From the NCBI GenBank assembly GCA_020025235.1, contig JAHHSL010000056.1, forward strand, positions 1-6,275: 6,275 bases of DNA, in the 5' to 3' direction. How positions within the stretch are numbered: the first letter of the stretch is position 1; each line of letters begins with the position of its first letter. This document shows, in pieces, positions 6,261 through 6,275 of this stretch. Origin of the DNA: Ruthenibacterium sp. GTDB taxonomy: Bacteria; Bacillota; Clostridia; Oscillospirales; Ruminococcaceae. A program made the translations under genes and the position numbers. The notes beneath the pieces are model-generated. The model was not told where the DNA came from and made no database searches. It saw nothing but the letters and a program-made list of their open reading frames with translations.

Positions 6261-6275
6261 AACAGTGTAAAAGCA

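Overview
The window looks like chromosomal DNA from an anaerobic member of the Clostridia, plausibly Oscillospiraceae/Ruminococcaceae. That placement is inferred from three things: the gene content (a very large 2-hydroxyacyl-CoA dehydratase activase-type protein and a TetR regulator of the small Firmicutes type), strong AGGAG-like ribosome binding sites with one TTG start, and a moderately high GC content judged by eye. No mobile element, tRNA, rRNA or CRISPR array is visible.

Layout. Bases 17-4270 on the minus strand hold one 1417-residue protein. It has two tandem BcrA/BadF-type (HgdC-like) ATPase modules, a five-cysteine linker, a DUF2229 region and an HgdB-like C-terminal region. Bases 4271-4478 are a non-coding gap with two terminator-like hairpins for the upstream gene and a structured leader in front of the TTG start. 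Bases 4479-5384 on the minus strand encode a 301-residue protein that I recognise only loosely, as a possible degenerate radical-SAM-like protein. Bases 5385-5534 are a divergent intergenic region with a strong plus-strand promoter and a 33-bp imperfect palindrome over its -35 box. Bases 5535-6107 on the plus strand encode a 190-residue TetR-family regulator. Bases 6108-6275 are non-coding and end in two tandem GACAA/TTGTC dyads at a 29-bp period.

How the genes may work together. The regulator is divergent from the 301-residue gene, and a palindrome overlaps the regulator promoter. Autoregulation with co-control of the 301-residue gene is therefore the simplest reading. The giant activase lies downstream in the same orientation but behind terminator-like hairpins, so it may be transcribed separately or by readthrough; I found no convincing promoter of its own. 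No separate dehydratase subunits, CoA-transferase or electron-transfer genes are in the window, so its substrate cannot be named.
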